Shown here: piece after piece, positions 1 through 7,471 of the stretch
Position numbering within the stretch: position 1 is the first letter of the stretch
How the letters are laid out: the number at the start of each line of letters is the position of its first letter
Assembly (NCBI RefSeq): GCF_027497255.1
Contig: NZ_CP114903.1
Span: 62,001-126,000, forward strand
Direction: 5' to 3'
DNA: 64,000 nt
Origin: Micromonospora sp. WMMD882
GTDB taxonomy: Bacteria > Actinomycetota > Actinomycetes > Mycobacteriales > Micromonosporaceae
Notes under the pieces: generated by a model
Databases searched by the model: none
What the model was told of the DNA's origin: nothing
What the model saw: only the letters and a program-made list of their open reading frames with translations
Made by a program: the position numbers and the translations under genes

Positions 1-9
1 CCAAAATCT

Positions 10-70
10 CTATACCGGTCAAGCGAATCTCTTGACCGGTATAGAAAACGGATTTACTGTATCGGTACAG
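10..70 (+). promoter_or_regulatory. Promoter overlapped by LacI-type operator palindromes
   Basis: Two 14-bp elements, CTATACCGGTCAAG (10-23) and CTTGACCGGTATAG (31-44), are exact reverse complements 21 bp apart, and each is itself a near-palindrome centred on CpG. A third, CTGTATCGGTACAG, lies at 57-70. A central CpG is typical of LacI/GalR-family operators. TTGACC (32-37) and TACTGT (55-60), spaced 17 bp, form a good sigma70-type promoter reading right, so bound repressor would cover both hexamers. The LacI-family gene at 431 is the obvious candidate regulator (inference). The gene to the left is outside the window. Confidence 0.7.
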
Positions 71-99
71 AAGACAGCGCCGGAAGTCAGGAGATCGCC

Positions 100-288
100 G
101 TGGAAATGCCCGCCGCCTTCGTCACCGCCATGAACGACCTCGACTTCGAGTTCGCCAGCGCCCGACCCGACGCCCCGGTCGTCCCGCACGTCGAGAAGCC
201 GCGCCGGGTCCGGGCCGCGCGCGAGGCGCTGGCCCGGGGCCTGGCCCGCACCGCGGACGCGGTCCGGCCGGCGCGCTCCGCCGTTTGA
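100..288 (+). CDS. Small hypothetical protein (62 aa)
   Basis: This short frame is placed about 30 nt downstream of the promoter at 32-60. It starts at GTG 100 with CAGGAGA (88-94) as ribosome-binding site; ATG 106 is a possible alternative. The product has an acidic, Asp/Phe-containing first third and an Arg/Ala-rich remainder, with no signal peptide or membrane segment. I recognise no family. Position and ribosome-binding site support expression, but composition alone cannot prove it. It could instead be part of a leader for the LacI-type gene 140 bp downstream. Confidence 0.45.
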   Translation: MEMPAAFVTAMNDLDFEFASARPDAPVVPHVEKPRRVRAAREALARGLARTADAVRPARSAV

Positions 289-430
289 TACGCTCTGATC
301 AGCAGTCCATGACCAGCCGGCGTCCGCCGCCACGTCCGCGTGGCCCGCGCCGCGACAGCGCAGACCATCCGCCGTCGGCGACCCCTTCCGGTCACCGGCG
401 GCGGTCGTAGATCCAAGGACTGGTGGTGAC

Positions 431-1495
431 GTGGCGGCCCGGGTGACCCTCCAGACGATCGCCGATCGCGTCGGCGTCAGCCGAATGACCGTGTCGAATG
501 CGTTCTCCAAGCCTGATCAGCTCTCCGCGGCGCTGCGCGAACGCATTCTCGACGCCGCCCGCGAGGTCGGTTACGTCGGCCCCGACCCCGCCGCCCGGGC
601 CCTGGCCAAGGGCACCACCGGAGCGGTCGGCATCGTCCTGACCTCCTCGCTCCGCTTCGCCTTCACCGACCTGGTCGCCACCAGCTTCCTCGGCGCGATC
701 GCCGAGCAGCTCGGCCCGACCGGGCTGGCGCTGACCCTGTTGACGTCGTCCGACGACGGCGCGGTCATCCCCGCGCGGGACGTCGCGATGGACGGCGCGC
801 TGGTCTACTCCTGCGATCCGACCTCCACCGCCGTGCAGTACCTCACCCGTCGCCGGCTGCCCCTGGTCTACGTCGACCAGGACCCGGTCGAGGGCAGTCC
901 CGCCGTCAACGTCGACGACCGCGCCGGCGCGCGGGCCGCCGCGCAGCACCTCCTCGACCTCGGTCACCGGTCGGTCGGGTTGCTGCTGTCCGGTCTGCAC
1001 GGCCCGCACGGGCTGGTCAGCCCCCAGGACGTCATCCTCGACGGGCACGCCTCCAAGCAGCGCCTGCTGGGCTGGCGCGACGCGCTCGACGCCGCCGGCG
1101 TCACCCCGCTGCTGGCCCGCCAGGCCGGGGCCACCCTGGAGCAGGCGAAAGCCGGCGCGCGACTGCTGCTGGACCGTCCCGACCGGCCCACCGCCATCCT
1201 CTGCTTCTCCGACGCGATCGCCTACGGCGTCCTGCAGGCCGCCGAGGAGCTCGGCATCCGCGTCCCCGACGAGCTGTCGGTGGTCGGCTTCGACGACAAC
1301 CCGTTGGCCGTCCAGGTCCGTCCCGCCCTGACCACCGTCCGGCAGGACGTCCAGGCCAAGGGACGGGTGGCGGCGGCGGCCCTCACCCGGGCCATCGAGG
1401 ACAGCCGCGCCGGGCGGCCGGTCACCGCCGAGCAGGTCCTGCTCCCCGTCGAGCTGGTCGTCCGGGGCAGCAGCGCCCCGCCGCCACCCCGCTGA
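431..1495 (+). CDS. LacI-family transcriptional regulator
   Basis: This 354-residue repressor has the family architecture and usual length. An N-terminal helix-turn-helix lies at about residues 5-25 (LQTIADRVGVSRMTVSNAF), followed by the hinge helix and a periplasmic-binding-protein-like effector domain from about residue 65. The effector domain carries the late GFDD motif near residue 285. Such proteins usually sense a sugar or nucleoside and repress a nearby catabolic or transport operon. The ligand cannot be read from the sequence. The start is GTG 431, preceded by AAGGA at 415-419. The CpG-centred palindromes at 10-70 are plausible operators, suggesting autoregulation and control of a gene left of the window. 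Confidence 0.93.
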   Translation: MAARVTLQTIADRVGVSRMTVSNAFSKPDQLSAALRERILDAAREVGYVGPDPAARALAKGTTGAVGIVLTSSLRFAFTDLVATSFLGAIAEQLGPTGLALTLLTSSDDGAVIPARDVAMDGALVYSCDPTSTAVQYLTRRRLPLVYVDQDPVEGSPAVNVDDRAGARAAAQHLLDLGHRSVGLLLSGLHGPHGLVSPQDVILDGHASKQRLLGWRDALDAAGVTPLLARQAGATLEQAKAGARLLLDRPDRPTAILCFSDAIAYGVLQAAEELGIRVPDELSVVGFDDNPLAVQVRPALTTVRQDVQAKGRVAAAALTRAIEDSRAGRPVTAEQVLLPVELVVRGSSAPPPPR

Positions 1496-1848
1496 CCGAC
1501 CGACGCGTCGAGAGCGCCCCCGCGCTCGGCCATGCCTCTCGTCCAGGCTCTCGGCCCTTCTCCCGGTCGGCTCTCGGCCGGGCCCCTACCACGGTCGCTC
1601 GGACGCTCCGCCTGACTCTCCGGTCCTGCGGCGCCCGTCCGCCGGTGCCGCCCTCATCCCGCCGGCGGGTATCCCACAGTCGCCCATGTCGTCACCTACC
1701 GTGACGAGCCGCCGACACAACCCCACCCCTTCGTTCCCTTTGCTCTGCACCCGTGTACGCGCCGGTCACCAGTGGTTGTTGGTGCGTCCGGGGGTGCAGA
1801 GCAAAGGCGGGCCGCCACAGGGTGTGAGGTCTGATCGGTGATCAGAGT
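1496..1848. other. Intergenic region without a convincing gene
   Basis: This gap lies between two convergently oriented genes, lacI-type and osmC. No frame in it has both a ribosome-binding site and a protein-like composition. Its only clear structure is the inverted repeat at 1738-1806, listed separately. Confidence 0.6.
1738..1806. repeat. 15-bp perfect inverted repeat with 39-nt loop
   Basis: CTTTGCTCTGCACCC (1738-1752) is repeated as its exact reverse complement at 1792-1806. Inside the loop, CACCA and TGGTG form a second small stem. It sits between the 3' ends of lacI-type and osmC, so it may act as a bidirectional terminator. The long loop is unusual for that role, and it may instead be a dispersed intergenic repeat. 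I cannot count genome copies from this window. Confidence 0.7.
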
Positions 1849-2319
1849 TCAACCACTGACCGTGACGGTCGGCTCGTGGGTGACCGGGAAGTCGACCGAG
1901 CTGGCGATGAAGCAGCCCTCGTGCGCGTCGTGGTGCAGGGCGACGGCCTTCTCCACCATCGCGGCCGAGGCCACCCGGACCTCGGGGCGCAGCACCACCG
2001 ACGTGAACCGGCCGCCACCGCCCTGCGTCGACATCGACCCGCGCGCCCGGTCCAGGTAACCGGTGACCACCACGCCGTGCCGGGCGCACAGCGCCAGGTA
2101 CGACAGCATGTGGCACTGGGCGAGCGAGGCGACCAGCAGTTGCTCCGGATTCCACCGGGCCGGGTCGCCCCGGAACGTCGGATCGGCGCTGCCGGCGATG
2201 GGAGCCGGCCCCTCGGCGGTCAACTCGTGCTCCCGGCCGTAGTCGCGGTACCCGCTGGTGCCGGTGCCCCGGTCGCCGGTCCAGGTCACCACCGTCTCGT
2301 ACGAGTGCAGTCTCGTCAT
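1849..2319 (-). CDS. OsmC/Ohr-family protein
   Basis: This 156-residue protein belongs to the OsmC family, which reduces organic hydroperoxides in the cytoplasm using a cysteine pair. The two family cysteines are visible: Cys69 in AQCHML and Cys136 in HEGCF. The N-terminal beta-strand segment and the RWNPEQLLVASLAQCH stretch are typical of the actinobacterial OsmC-like subgroup. The ATG at 2319 gives the usual length. A CAGGAT hexamer ends 6 nt upstream, which may mean a nearly leaderless transcript. Physiological substrate and reductant are unknown. It shows no obvious link to its neighbours. Confidence 0.9.
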   Translation of the reverse strand: MTRLHSYETVVTWTGDRGTGTSGYRDYGREHELTAEGPAPIAGSADPTFRGDPARWNPEQLLVASLAQCHMLSYLALCARHGVVVTGYLDRARGSMSTQGGGGRFTSVVLRPEVRVASAAMVEKAVALHHDAHEGCFIASSVDFPVTHEPTVTVSG

Positions 2320-2390
2320 GCCGCGATCCTGCCGTCTCGCCGGGCGCGGGGCCAGCGGCGGGCGCGCATGGGCGCGGCCGTGGGGTGGCG

Positions 2391-2430
2391 CGGCCGTCGC
2401 GGACGGGACGGGTCCCGCCCGCGACGGCCG
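2391..2430 (-). terminator. Strong hairpin downstream of the Roadblock pair
   Basis: CGGCCGTCGCGG (2391-2402) pairs perfectly with CCGCGACGGCCG (2419-2430), and the stem continues inward after one mismatch to a CGGG loop. It follows the Roadblock gene that ends at 2461 and precedes osmC, so it probably ends the Roadblock transcript. Confidence 0.65.
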
Positions 2431-2460
2431 GCCGGTGGTGGGGGCAGCGGGAGCAGCGGG

Positions 2461-2943
2461 TCAGCGGTTGCCGGCCAGCAACGCGGCTAGCCGGTCGGCC
2501 ACGCCCGGCGCGTGCAGGTGCAGCCGGGCCACGTTGACGGTGTCCTGGCCGACCACGGCCAGCAGGGCCTGGTCGGTGACCGCGTAGACGCTCAGGTAGC
2601 CGGTGGCGTTACGGACGGTGGACTGCCGGAACGGGCCCTGCCCGAGACTCAGGCCGATCTGGCGGCCCAGGCCGTACGTGCTCGCGGCGAGCGCGGCCAG
2701 ATCCTCGGGGCGCGCCCCGTCGGGCATGGTGTGGGTGATGAGCAGGCCGTCCACGCCGCCCAGCACGCAACCGGTCACGCCGGGGATCTGGAGCCGCAGC
2801 TCGGCCAGCTCGGTGTCGATCGCCGGGTACGGCAGGGAACGGTTCCCGGCCAGGGACGGCGGGAGACGGTCCAGCGGGGGCAGGACGCCGGTCGACCGGT
2901 TCCGCCGCGGAAGGGTCCCCTCGCCCGGGACGCCACTGCTCAC
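2461..2943 (-). CDS. Roadblock/LC7-domain protein (160 aa)
   Basis: Residues from about 40 to the end resemble the Roadblock/LC7 fold, a dimerising alpha/beta scaffold that partners small Ras-like GTPases (MglB-like) in bacteria. The core shows IPGVTGCVLGGVDGLLITH followed by a helix and a strand segment. The first ~35 residues are a Pro/Arg-rich extension. The GTG start overlaps the stop of the upstream Roadblock gene in a GTGA arrangement (2940-2943), indicating translational coupling. No GTPase, DUF742 or sensor kinase gene is adjacent, so this is not a complete conservon. The partner is unknown. Confidence 0.75.
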   Translation of the reverse strand: MSSGVPGEGTLPRRNRSTGVLPPLDRLPPSLAGNRSLPYPAIDTELAELRLQIPGVTGCVLGGVDGLLITHTMPDGARPEDLAALAASTYGLGRQIGLSLGQGPFRQSTVRNATGYLSVYAVTDQALLAVVGQDTVNVARLHLHAPGVADRLAALLAGNR

Positions 2944-3311
2944 AGTTCCAGGCTCTCCTCGACGCCGCGCAACTGGTGCCGGGCGAGGGCCAGGTTGGCC
3001 CGGCTCTTGCTCAGCATCAGGTACAGGAAGAGGCCCTTGCCGTTGCGGCCGGTCAGCGGCCGGATCACGTGGTACTGCGCGCCGAGCGTGATGAGGATGT
3101 CCTCGATCTCGTCGTTGAGGTTGAGCATCTCGATGGTACGGATCTTGGCGCGTACCACGTCGGTGTTGCCGGCGGCGGCCACCGTCAGGTCCAGCTCGGC
3201 GGTGCCCCCGGCCACCCCGAGCGTCATGCCGCTGGTGTAGTCCACCAGCGCGACTCCGATCGCCCCCTCGATCTGCATCGCGTTCTTCAGGGCGACGTCA
3301 AGGTTCGCCAC
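2940..3311 (-). CDS. Roadblock-like small protein (123 aa)
   Basis: First gene of a two-gene operon with the 160-residue Roadblock protein. The sequence (IGVALVDYTSGMTLG, then strands and a helix) fits a compact Roadblock/LC7-like fold, and a heterodimer with the downstream product is plausible (inference). An open frame extends far upstream to 3713, but that part is Arg/Pro/Gly-rich noise. GTG 3311, directly after the strong AGGGGGGAA ribosome-binding site, is the convincing start. No catalytic residues are expected; such proteins work as scaffolds or GTPase regulators. Confidence 0.75.
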   Translation of the reverse strand: MANLDVALKNAMQIEGAIGVALVDYTSGMTLGVAGGTAELDLTVAAAGNTDVVRAKIRTIEMLNLNDEIEDILITLGAQYHVIRPLTGRNGKGLFLYLMLSKSRANLALARHQLRGVEESLEL

Positions 3312-3690
3312 GAACTTCCCCCCTGTCGGATGAACTGCGTCGTTCGGCACCGTGCGCAGGTGGATCGTCACGATCCGGGCAACACGTGCGAAACATTGGG
3401 AAGAGGTTGGCACACTGGTTCGAGGAAAGCACCCGGCGACCTGCCCAACTGCCTGACCAGCCGACGCCGGGCGCCGGCTGGGCGACGAAGAGGTGCCGTC
3501 CGGTGGATGGCCGCGCCCGGCCCGATCTGTTAGTGGGCGTCGACTACGCGGACCGCCCGGTCCCGCCCCGGTGGGGCGACTTTCTTCGCCGTTTCGGCCC
3601 GCGCCGCGCCGGACGCCTCTACTGTGGAGGCGACCGGCGGCTTCCCGTGATCCGGTGGCGGCCGGCCGCCACACGGTGCACAGTGATCCC
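3312..3690. other. Divergent intergenic region, no gene seen
   Basis: This stretch separates the leftward Roadblock operon from the rightward small gene at 3691. It should hold both promoters. Composition is less GC-rich around 3380-3420. I see no frame with a credible start and composition, and no strong repeat. Confidence 0.5.
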
Positions 3691-3891
3691 ATGAGCGACA
3701 GCGGACGTGGCAACCACTACTGGTGCACCCGACACCACCGGGTCGAGACCGTGGCCGACGTGTGTCCGGCCAAGTACGTGCTCGGTCCCTACCCCTCAGC
3801 CGACGACGCCGCGAACGCCCTGCAGAAGGTGCAGGAGCGCAACGAGGCGTGGGAGGCCGAGGACGCTCGCTGGGCGGGGGAGGACAGATAG
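3691..3891 (+). CDS. Small conserved actinobacterial protein (66 aa)
   Basis: The product begins at ATG 3691 and is highly charged. Its N-terminal half, with the motif WCTRHHRVE and a later VCPAKY, has Cys and His residues that could bind metal. A GPYPSADDAANAL segment resembles the helix start of SPOR-like repeats, and the acidic end ...WEAEDARWAGEDR looks like the ends of similar small actinobacterial proteins I recall. Function is unknown. Any peptidoglycan-binding role would be a guess. It is followed 80 bp later by the histone H1-like gene. Confidence 0.7.
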   Translation: MSDSGRGNHYWCTRHHRVETVADVCPAKYVLGPYPSADDAANALQKVQERNEAWEAEDARWAGEDR

Positions 3892-3971
3892 GCGGCGCGG
3901 GACGTCCGCGCCGAGGAACTCCGGGCTCCACGTGGAGTCCCGCGAGCGGACGTCCCCAAGGAGGAAACGAG

Positions 3972-4895
3972 ATGGCCGTAGCAACCAGGGCCACGACCCG
4001 CCCGGCCACCGGCCGTACCACCGCGAAGAAGACCGCCGCGGCGGAGCGGAACACCGGCGCGAGCCGGACGACCCCGGTCCGGAAGTCCACCTCCGCGGCG
4101 TCGGGCACGGCAGCGAAGCGGACGACGACGGCGGCGCGGACGGCGTCCCCGGGCCGGCTCGCCAGCACGACGCGGACGGCCGCCGCGACGACCGCGAAGC
4201 CGGCTTCCGCGCCGAAGAAGACCGCCACCGCGAAGCAGACCGGTGCGGGCAAGGCTGGTGGCGGCAAGGCCGCTACCGCGAAGAAGACCGCCACGGCGGC
4301 GAAGAAGACCGCCGCGACGAAGACCGCTACGGCGAAGAAGACCAGCCCGGCGGCGAAGAAGGCCCCCGCGAAGAAGGCCCCCGCGAAGAAGGCCCCCGCG
4401 AAGAAGGCCCCCGCGAAGAAGGCCCCCGCGAAGAAGGCCCCCGCGAAGAAGACGGCCGCGAAGAAAACCGTCGCCGCGAAGAAGACCAGCGTGAAGAAGG
4501 CGGTGGCGACGAAGGCCAGCGCGGCGAAGAAGACGGTGGCGAAGAAGAGCGGCGCGGCGAAGAAGGCCGTCGCGAAGAAGGCCGTCGCGAAGAAGGCGGC
4601 GGCCCGACCCGGCAGTCGGAAGGCCACGGCGGCGAAGTCCACCCCGGGTGGCCGCAAGGCCGCCTCGACCCGGCCGACCAAAGCCTCGTCCAGCGCCACG
4701 CAGCCGGCCGCGCGCGCCACGAAAGCCGCCTCCACCGGCACCGGCCGGGCCGGCACGTCGACCGCCGCCACCAAGCGGAGCACGGCAGCCCGCAAGACCG
4801 CCGGCCGGAAGGCCGCCGCCGGCCGGACCACGGTCGAGCCGCCGGCCGTCCGGGCCCGCGCGGCAGGCGGCGGCAAGCGAGGGGTACGGGGCTGA
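3972..4895 (+). CDS. Histone H1-like Lys/Ala-rich nucleoid protein
   Basis: This 307-residue protein is composed almost wholly of Lys, Ala, Thr, Pro, Ser and Arg. It is built from AKKTA, AKKAPA and VAKKA motifs like the tails of eukaryotic H1, chlamydial Hc1/Hc2 and the HupS/HupB tails of actinobacteria. It has no HU-fold DNA-binding head. Such tails bind DNA nonspecifically and compact it, so a nucleoid role is likely (family knowledge plus inference). ATG 3972 follows a near-perfect AAGGAGG ribosome-binding site (3958-3964). The frame is open further upstream, but that part is unlike the tail. Six exact 15-bp repeats lie within it. The hairpin at 4897 ends the gene. Confidence 0.88.
   Translation: MAVATRATTRPATGRTTAKKTAAAERNTGASRTTPVRKSTSAASGTAAKRTTTAARTASPGRLASTTRTAAATTAKPASAPKKTATAKQTGAGKAGGGKAATAKKTATAAKKTAATKTATAKKTSPAAKKAPAKKAPAKKAPAKKAPAKKAPAKKAPAKKTAAKKTVAAKKTSVKKAVATKASAAKKTVAKKSGAAKKAVAKKAVAKKAAARPGSRKATAAKSTPGGRKAASTRPTKASSSATQPAARATKAASTGTGRAGTSTAATKRSTAARKTAGRKAAAGRTTVEPPAVRARAAGGGKRGVRG
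4356..4445 (+). repeat. Six perfect 15-bp tandem repeats (KKAPA)
   Basis: The unit AAGAAGGCCCCCGCG occurs six times without a change (4356-4370 and every 15 bp to 4445), and a diverged seventh copy follows at 4446-4460. Each copy encodes KKAPA in the H1-like protein. Complete identity at silent positions indicates recent expansion by slippage or unequal exchange, so copy number probably varies among strains. Confidence 0.95.
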
Positions 4896-4896
4896 G

Positions 4897-4925
4897 CGGC
4901 CCGGTTCCCGTCGGGGACCGGGCCG
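4897..4925 (+). terminator. Hairpin after the H1-like gene
   Basis: A 13-bp stem (4897-4909 with 4913-4925, one G-U pair) and a GTC loop start 2 nt after the stop codon. There is no U-tract, as is common for GC-rich actinomycete terminators. Confidence 0.7.
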
Positions 4926-5000
4926 TCGCCGGTCGACCCGGTCCCCGACGACCGTCCGGTGACCGCGCGCAACGGGCGGCGCGCTGCCAGGATTGACCGC

Positions 5001-6425
5001 GTGGTCCTCCGACGCGTACTCGCACCCCGCATCGACTTCGGCGCGCTCCGGCAGGAGCTGGGGCTGCCCGACCGGTTCCCGCCCGAGGCGCAGCGCGAGG
5101 CGGACGGGGCGGCGGCGCGCCCGCTGCCCGCGTACGCCGACCGCAGGGACGTCCCGCTGGTCACCCTCGACCCGGCCGCCTCCCGTGACCTGGACCAGGC
5201 GATGTGCCTGACCCGGCGGGCCGGCGGCGGCTACCGGGTGCGGTACGCGATCGCCGACGTCGCCACCCACGTCCGGCCCGGTGGCGCGTTGGAGGCGGAG
5301 ACCTGGCGGCGTGGGCAGACCGTCTACCTGCCCGACGGCAACGTGCCGCTGCACCCCGAGACGCTCAGCGAGGGCGCGGCGAGCCTGCTGCCCGACGTCG
5401 ACCGGGCGGCCGTGCTGTGGACCATCGACCTGGACGCCGACGCGGCCACCGTCGGCGTCCACCTGGAACGGGCCGTGGTCCGCAGCCGCGCCAAACTCGA
5501 CTACGCCGGCGTCCAGGCCGACGCCGACGCCGGCCGGCTGGCCGAGCCGATCGCGCTCCTGCCCGAGCTGGGCGCGCTGCTGACGGCCCGGGGCCTGCGC
5601 CGGGGCGCGATCAACCTGCCGCTGCCGGAGCAGGACGTCGAACCCGACGGGGACGGCTGGCGACTGGTGCTGCGCGGGCCGGCGCCGATGGAGGAGCACA
5701 ACGCCCAGATCTCCCTGCTCACCGGGATGGCCGCCGCCGACCTCATGCTCGCCGGCCGGATCGGACTGCTGCGCGCCATGCCCGCCCCGAAACCGGAGGC
5801 GGTGGCCCGGCTGCGCGCGGTCGCCGTACCGCTGGGGGTGAACTGGCCGGACGGCCTGGGCGTCGGCGAGGTGCTGGCCCGGCTCGACCCGACGCGGCCC
5901 CGGGCGGCGGCGTTCGTGGACGCCGCCGCCGAGCTGATGCGCGGGGCCGGGTACACCGCGTTCGACGGCGACCCGCCGGCGGAGCCGGGGCACGGCGGGG
6001 TGGCCGCCGCGTACGCGCACGTCACCGCGCCGCTGCGCCGGCTCGCCGACCGGTACGCCACCGAGGTCTGCCTGGCCCTGCACGAGGACCGTCCGGTGCC
6101 GGAGTGGGCCCGCGCGGCGTTGCCGAAGCTGCCGCAGACGATGGCCGTCACCGACCGGGCCGCCGGAGCGGCCGGCCGGGGCGCGATCGAGCTCGCCGAG
6201 GCGGTGCTGCTGGAGCACCGGGTGGGGGAGACGTTCGAGGCGGCCGTGGTCGACGTGGACGCGCCGCCGACCCGGCCGGGCCGGGCGCCGGGCGGCACGG
6301 TCGCCCTGGACGCGCCGCCGGTGCGTGCCAGGTGCGCCGGTGAGCTGCCGCTCGGCGAGCGGGTCACCGTCCGGCTGGTCACCGCCGACCCGACCACCCG
6401 GACGGTCGCCTTCGCCCGCGCCTGA
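5001..6425 (+). CDS. RNB-domain ribonuclease (RNase II/R family)
   Basis: A 474-residue exoribonuclease-like protein consisting mainly of the RNB catalytic domain, which degrades RNA 3' to 5' with magnesium. The active-site signature DPAASRDLDQAM is at residues 57-68, giving Asp57, Asp63 and Asp65 as metal ligands. The segment around AYAHVTAPLRRLADRY (about residues 335-350) is the second conserved RNB motif. It lacks the cold-shock and S1 arrangement of full-length RNase R and is shorter. I chose GTG 5001 because AGGA (4989-4992) lies 8 nt before it and relatives start near VLRRVLAPRIDF. GTG 4959 would add 14 unlikely residues. Confidence 0.9.
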   Translation: MVLRRVLAPRIDFGALRQELGLPDRFPPEAQREADGAAARPLPAYADRRDVPLVTLDPAASRDLDQAMCLTRRAGGGYRVRYAIADVATHVRPGGALEAETWRRGQTVYLPDGNVPLHPETLSEGAASLLPDVDRAAVLWTIDLDADAATVGVHLERAVVRSRAKLDYAGVQADADAGRLAEPIALLPELGALLTARGLRRGAINLPLPEQDVEPDGDGWRLVLRGPAPMEEHNAQISLLTGMAAADLMLAGRIGLLRAMPAPKPEAVARLRAVAVPLGVNWPDGLGVGEVLARLDPTRPRAAAFVDAAAELMRGAGYTAFDGDPPAEPGHGGVAAAYAHVTAPLRRLADRYATEVCLALHEDRPVPEWARAALPKLPQTMAVTDRAAGAAGRGAIELAEAVLLEHRVGETFEAAVVDVDAPPTRPGRAPGGTVALDAPPVRARCAGELPLGERVTVRLVTADPTTRTVAFARA

Positions 6426-6451
6426 CGCCGCTGCGCCGCTGCGGTGTCAGG
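6421..6451 (+). terminator. Hairpin overlapping the RNase stop codon
   Basis: CCTGACGCCGC (6421-6431) pairs with GCGGTGTCAGG (6441-6451) with one G-U pair and a 9-nt loop. The stop codon is inside the first arm. Confidence 0.65.
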
Positions 6452-6813
6452 AAGAGCACGGCGCAGAAGAAGGCCACCACGCCGAAGCGGAGCACGGCGG
6501 CCACGACGGTGAAGCGGGCTGCCTCGGGCGTCGGCGGGCCGCCGGACCGGCCAGCCGGACCGGGCGGGCGAATCCCTCCTGACGGCGGGCCGTCCTGCCG
6601 CAAGCCGGCCATCCCGCCGGGGTGGCGGTGATCCGTGGGCTGGCCGCCGCGGCCCTCGCCGACCACAGCGATTCCGACATAACTGTTTATTTCGGTTCTG
6701 CTGCATGCGCCCACCATCGTCGTTACGCGCGCCCCGCGCCAAGCGCCGGACTTACCAGCGGGTGATGATCCGACTACGGTGAGGATTATCCAGAAAGAGA
6801 AGGAAGGGACGTC
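6426..6813. other. Gap of about 390 bp, no confident gene
   Basis: Apart from the RNase terminator, this stretch has two protein-like shadows that cannot both be real. A rightward frame (about 6449-6632) reads like an H1 tail (KKATTPKRSTAATTVKRAA) but has no start codon. A leftward frame over the same bases reads like one membrane helix but lacks a good ribosome-binding site. Near 6670-6790 the composition becomes more AT-rich, and the promoter of the beta-trefoil gene is probably there. Confidence 0.4.
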
Positions 6814-7347
6814 ATGCCGTTGTCGCTAGCGGATTTCGCCGCGCTCGGGGACACGCCGATCACCATCAAATCGTGGTTCTTTCCGAATGTGTATCTGCGC
6901 ATGGACGGCGCCGAGGTGACGAGCTTCAGCGGGTCTGGCAGTGGGACGGTCAACTGCCAGTTCGGCGCGGGGCCCCTGGAGAAATACCGGCTCCACCGGC
7001 ACGCGGACGGCTCATTTTCCTTCGAGTCGGTGACCTGGCCAAACGTGTACCTGCGCATGGATGGCGCCGGGTTGGTGCCCGGGGGGTCCGGCGGTGGGAC
7101 GGTCAACTGCCAGTTCGGCGCGGACACCCACGAAAAGTTCAAGCTTTTCCCGCAGTCGGGCGATTCGTTCTCCTTCGAGTCGGCGACGGTCTTTCCGGGT
7201 GTGTTCCTGCGCATGGTCGCCGACCGGGTGACCGCTGCCACCAACGAGGGCGGCGGGATAGCCAACTGTCAGTACCTTGAGGACGCCACCAGGTTCGGCC
7301 CCAACGGCGGCGCCCACGAAAGGTTCATTCTCGACGTGGCCAACTAG
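6814..7347 (+). CDS. Beta-trefoil (fascin-like) protein with three repeats
   Basis: The 177-residue product is three ~51-residue repeats. Each contains a PNVYLRMDGA-type strand (about residues 24, 76 and 128), a GxGTVNCQFGA-type turn and an EKFxL strand, ending in SFESV. Threefold repetition of this kind is the hallmark of the beta-trefoil fold seen in fascin-like and lectin-like proteins, which bind sugars or protein partners. No signal peptide is visible, so it would be cytoplasmic unless exported unconventionally. The third repeat is the most diverged. Codon use is less GC-rich than in neighbouring genes, hinting at transfer. ATG 6814 has a GAAGGAAGGGA ribosome-binding site. Ligand unknown. 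Confidence 0.75.
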   Translation: MPLSLADFAALGDTPITIKSWFFPNVYLRMDGAEVTSFSGSGSGTVNCQFGAGPLEKYRLHRHADGSFSFESVTWPNVYLRMDGAGLVPGGSGGGTVNCQFGADTHEKFKLFPQSGDSFSFESATVFPGVFLRMVADRVTAATNEGGGIANCQYLEDATRFGPNGGAHERFILDVAN

Positions 7348-7471
7348 CCGCGGTTCCGACAGGGTGGTGGGCCGTCCTGGTCGGGACCTGGACCACCACC
7401 AGGTCGCGGCTGGACCGGCTGGCAGCGGTTCAGCGCCCGGCCCCTTCCTCGCGTCGTGCGAGGATGAGGGG

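Noticed and set aside
4356..4445. Perfect repeats that could suggest a CRISPR array
   Set aside because: The units are contiguous with no spacers, 15 bp long, and encode KKAPA in frame.
6379..6717. Leftward 112-aa frame with one hydrophobic stretch
   Set aside because: It overlaps the RNase gene end and terminator, has no ribosome-binding site, and its hydrophobic stretch is the complement of H1-like Lys/Ala/Thr codons.
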